From positions 1-13,104 of the forward strand of contig CAZCJL010000158.1 of NCBI GenBank assembly GCA_964498785.1: a stretch of 13,104 nt of DNA. The letters are read 5' to 3'. The DNA is from Mariaggregatimicrobium sp964498785. GTDB taxonomy: Bacteria > Zhuqueibacterota > Zhuqueibacteria > Thermofontimicrobiales > Thiofontviventaceae. Positions 13,051-13,104 of the stretch are shown one piece after another. The translations under genes and the position numbers were made by a program. Numbering within the stretch: the stretch's first letter is position 1; the number at the start of each line of letters is the position of its first letter. Under the pieces are notes generated by a model that was not told the DNA's origin, did no database searches, and saw only the letters and a list, made by a program, of their open reading frames with translations.

Positions 13051-13104
13051 ATGTATCCATTCAATAATTGATGGTGTGCATCAAAGCTTTCGGATTCTCT
13101 TTAA
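13051..13104 (-). repeat. Right arm of the perfect 54-bp inverted repeat
   Basis: Exact reverse complement of 169-222, ending at the last base of the window. Inward of the arms the two flanks diverge at once (ATTTATTA on the left, AATTTCTT when read from the right). Whether identity continues past the window cannot be seen. Confidence 0.9.

Noticed and set aside
1..13104. CRISPR array, tRNA or rRNA
   Set aside because: No regularly spaced direct repeats, and no tRNA- or rRNA-like sequence recognised on either strand.

Overview
The window looks like a piece of a metagenomic or draft-genome contig from a Gram-negative-type bacterium. The mix of a GIY-YIG nuclease, a TPR protein, an AlbA_2 ATP-binding protein remnant, a PIN toxin with its small partner, IS256, IS66 and a group II intron would suit the FCB-type phyla (Bacteroidota, Calditrichota, KSB1-like lineages). 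This assignment is a low-confidence inference, because no rRNA or marker gene is present. Base composition is patchy. The large ATPase gene is moderately GC, while the PIN pair and many intergenic stretches are very AT-rich, as expected in an accessory island assembled from several sources.

Layout, left to right: (1) 1-121, the start of a GIY-YIG nuclease gene on the minus strand, cut by the window edge. (2) 169-222, one arm of a perfect 54-bp inverted repeat whose other arm is the last 54 bases of the window. (3) 231-1659, an apparently complete IS256-family element. (4) 1660-1911, the decayed remnant of a minus-strand beta-helix protein, abutting the IS. (5) 2010-2978, a TPR protein. (6) 3019-3751, a frameshifted, truncated AlbA_2 (Schlafen-type, COG2865-like) gene. 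(7) 4086-9302, the centrepiece, one intact 1738-codon gene. It joins an N-terminal BrxC/PglY-like P-loop ATPase (DUF6079-like) to a C-terminal PglZ-type alkaline-phosphatase domain. (8) about 9500-9891, the scar of an IS66 transposase. (9) 9941-10566, a PIN-domain toxin and small partner overlapping by 4 bp. (10) about 10731-12218, a decayed group II intron with a deleted and frameshifted reverse transcriptase. (11) 12348-12522, a TTAA-flanked inverted-repeat element of MITE type. (12) 12562-12915, a small Cys-rich protein of unknown function.

The most notable content is the ATPase-PglZ fusion. In classical BREX/Pgl phage-defence systems these two functions are separate proteins (PglY or BrxC, and PglZ) and act with a PglX methyltransferase. 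Here the motifs of both are in one chain, and no methyltransferase, BrxL, BrxA/B or helicase is visible. The gene keeps its reading frame over 5.2 kb while the genes and elements around it decay, so it is probably under selection and may work as a compact, stand-alone defence factor. A defence role is inferred from family membership; the sequence itself shows only the domains and motifs.
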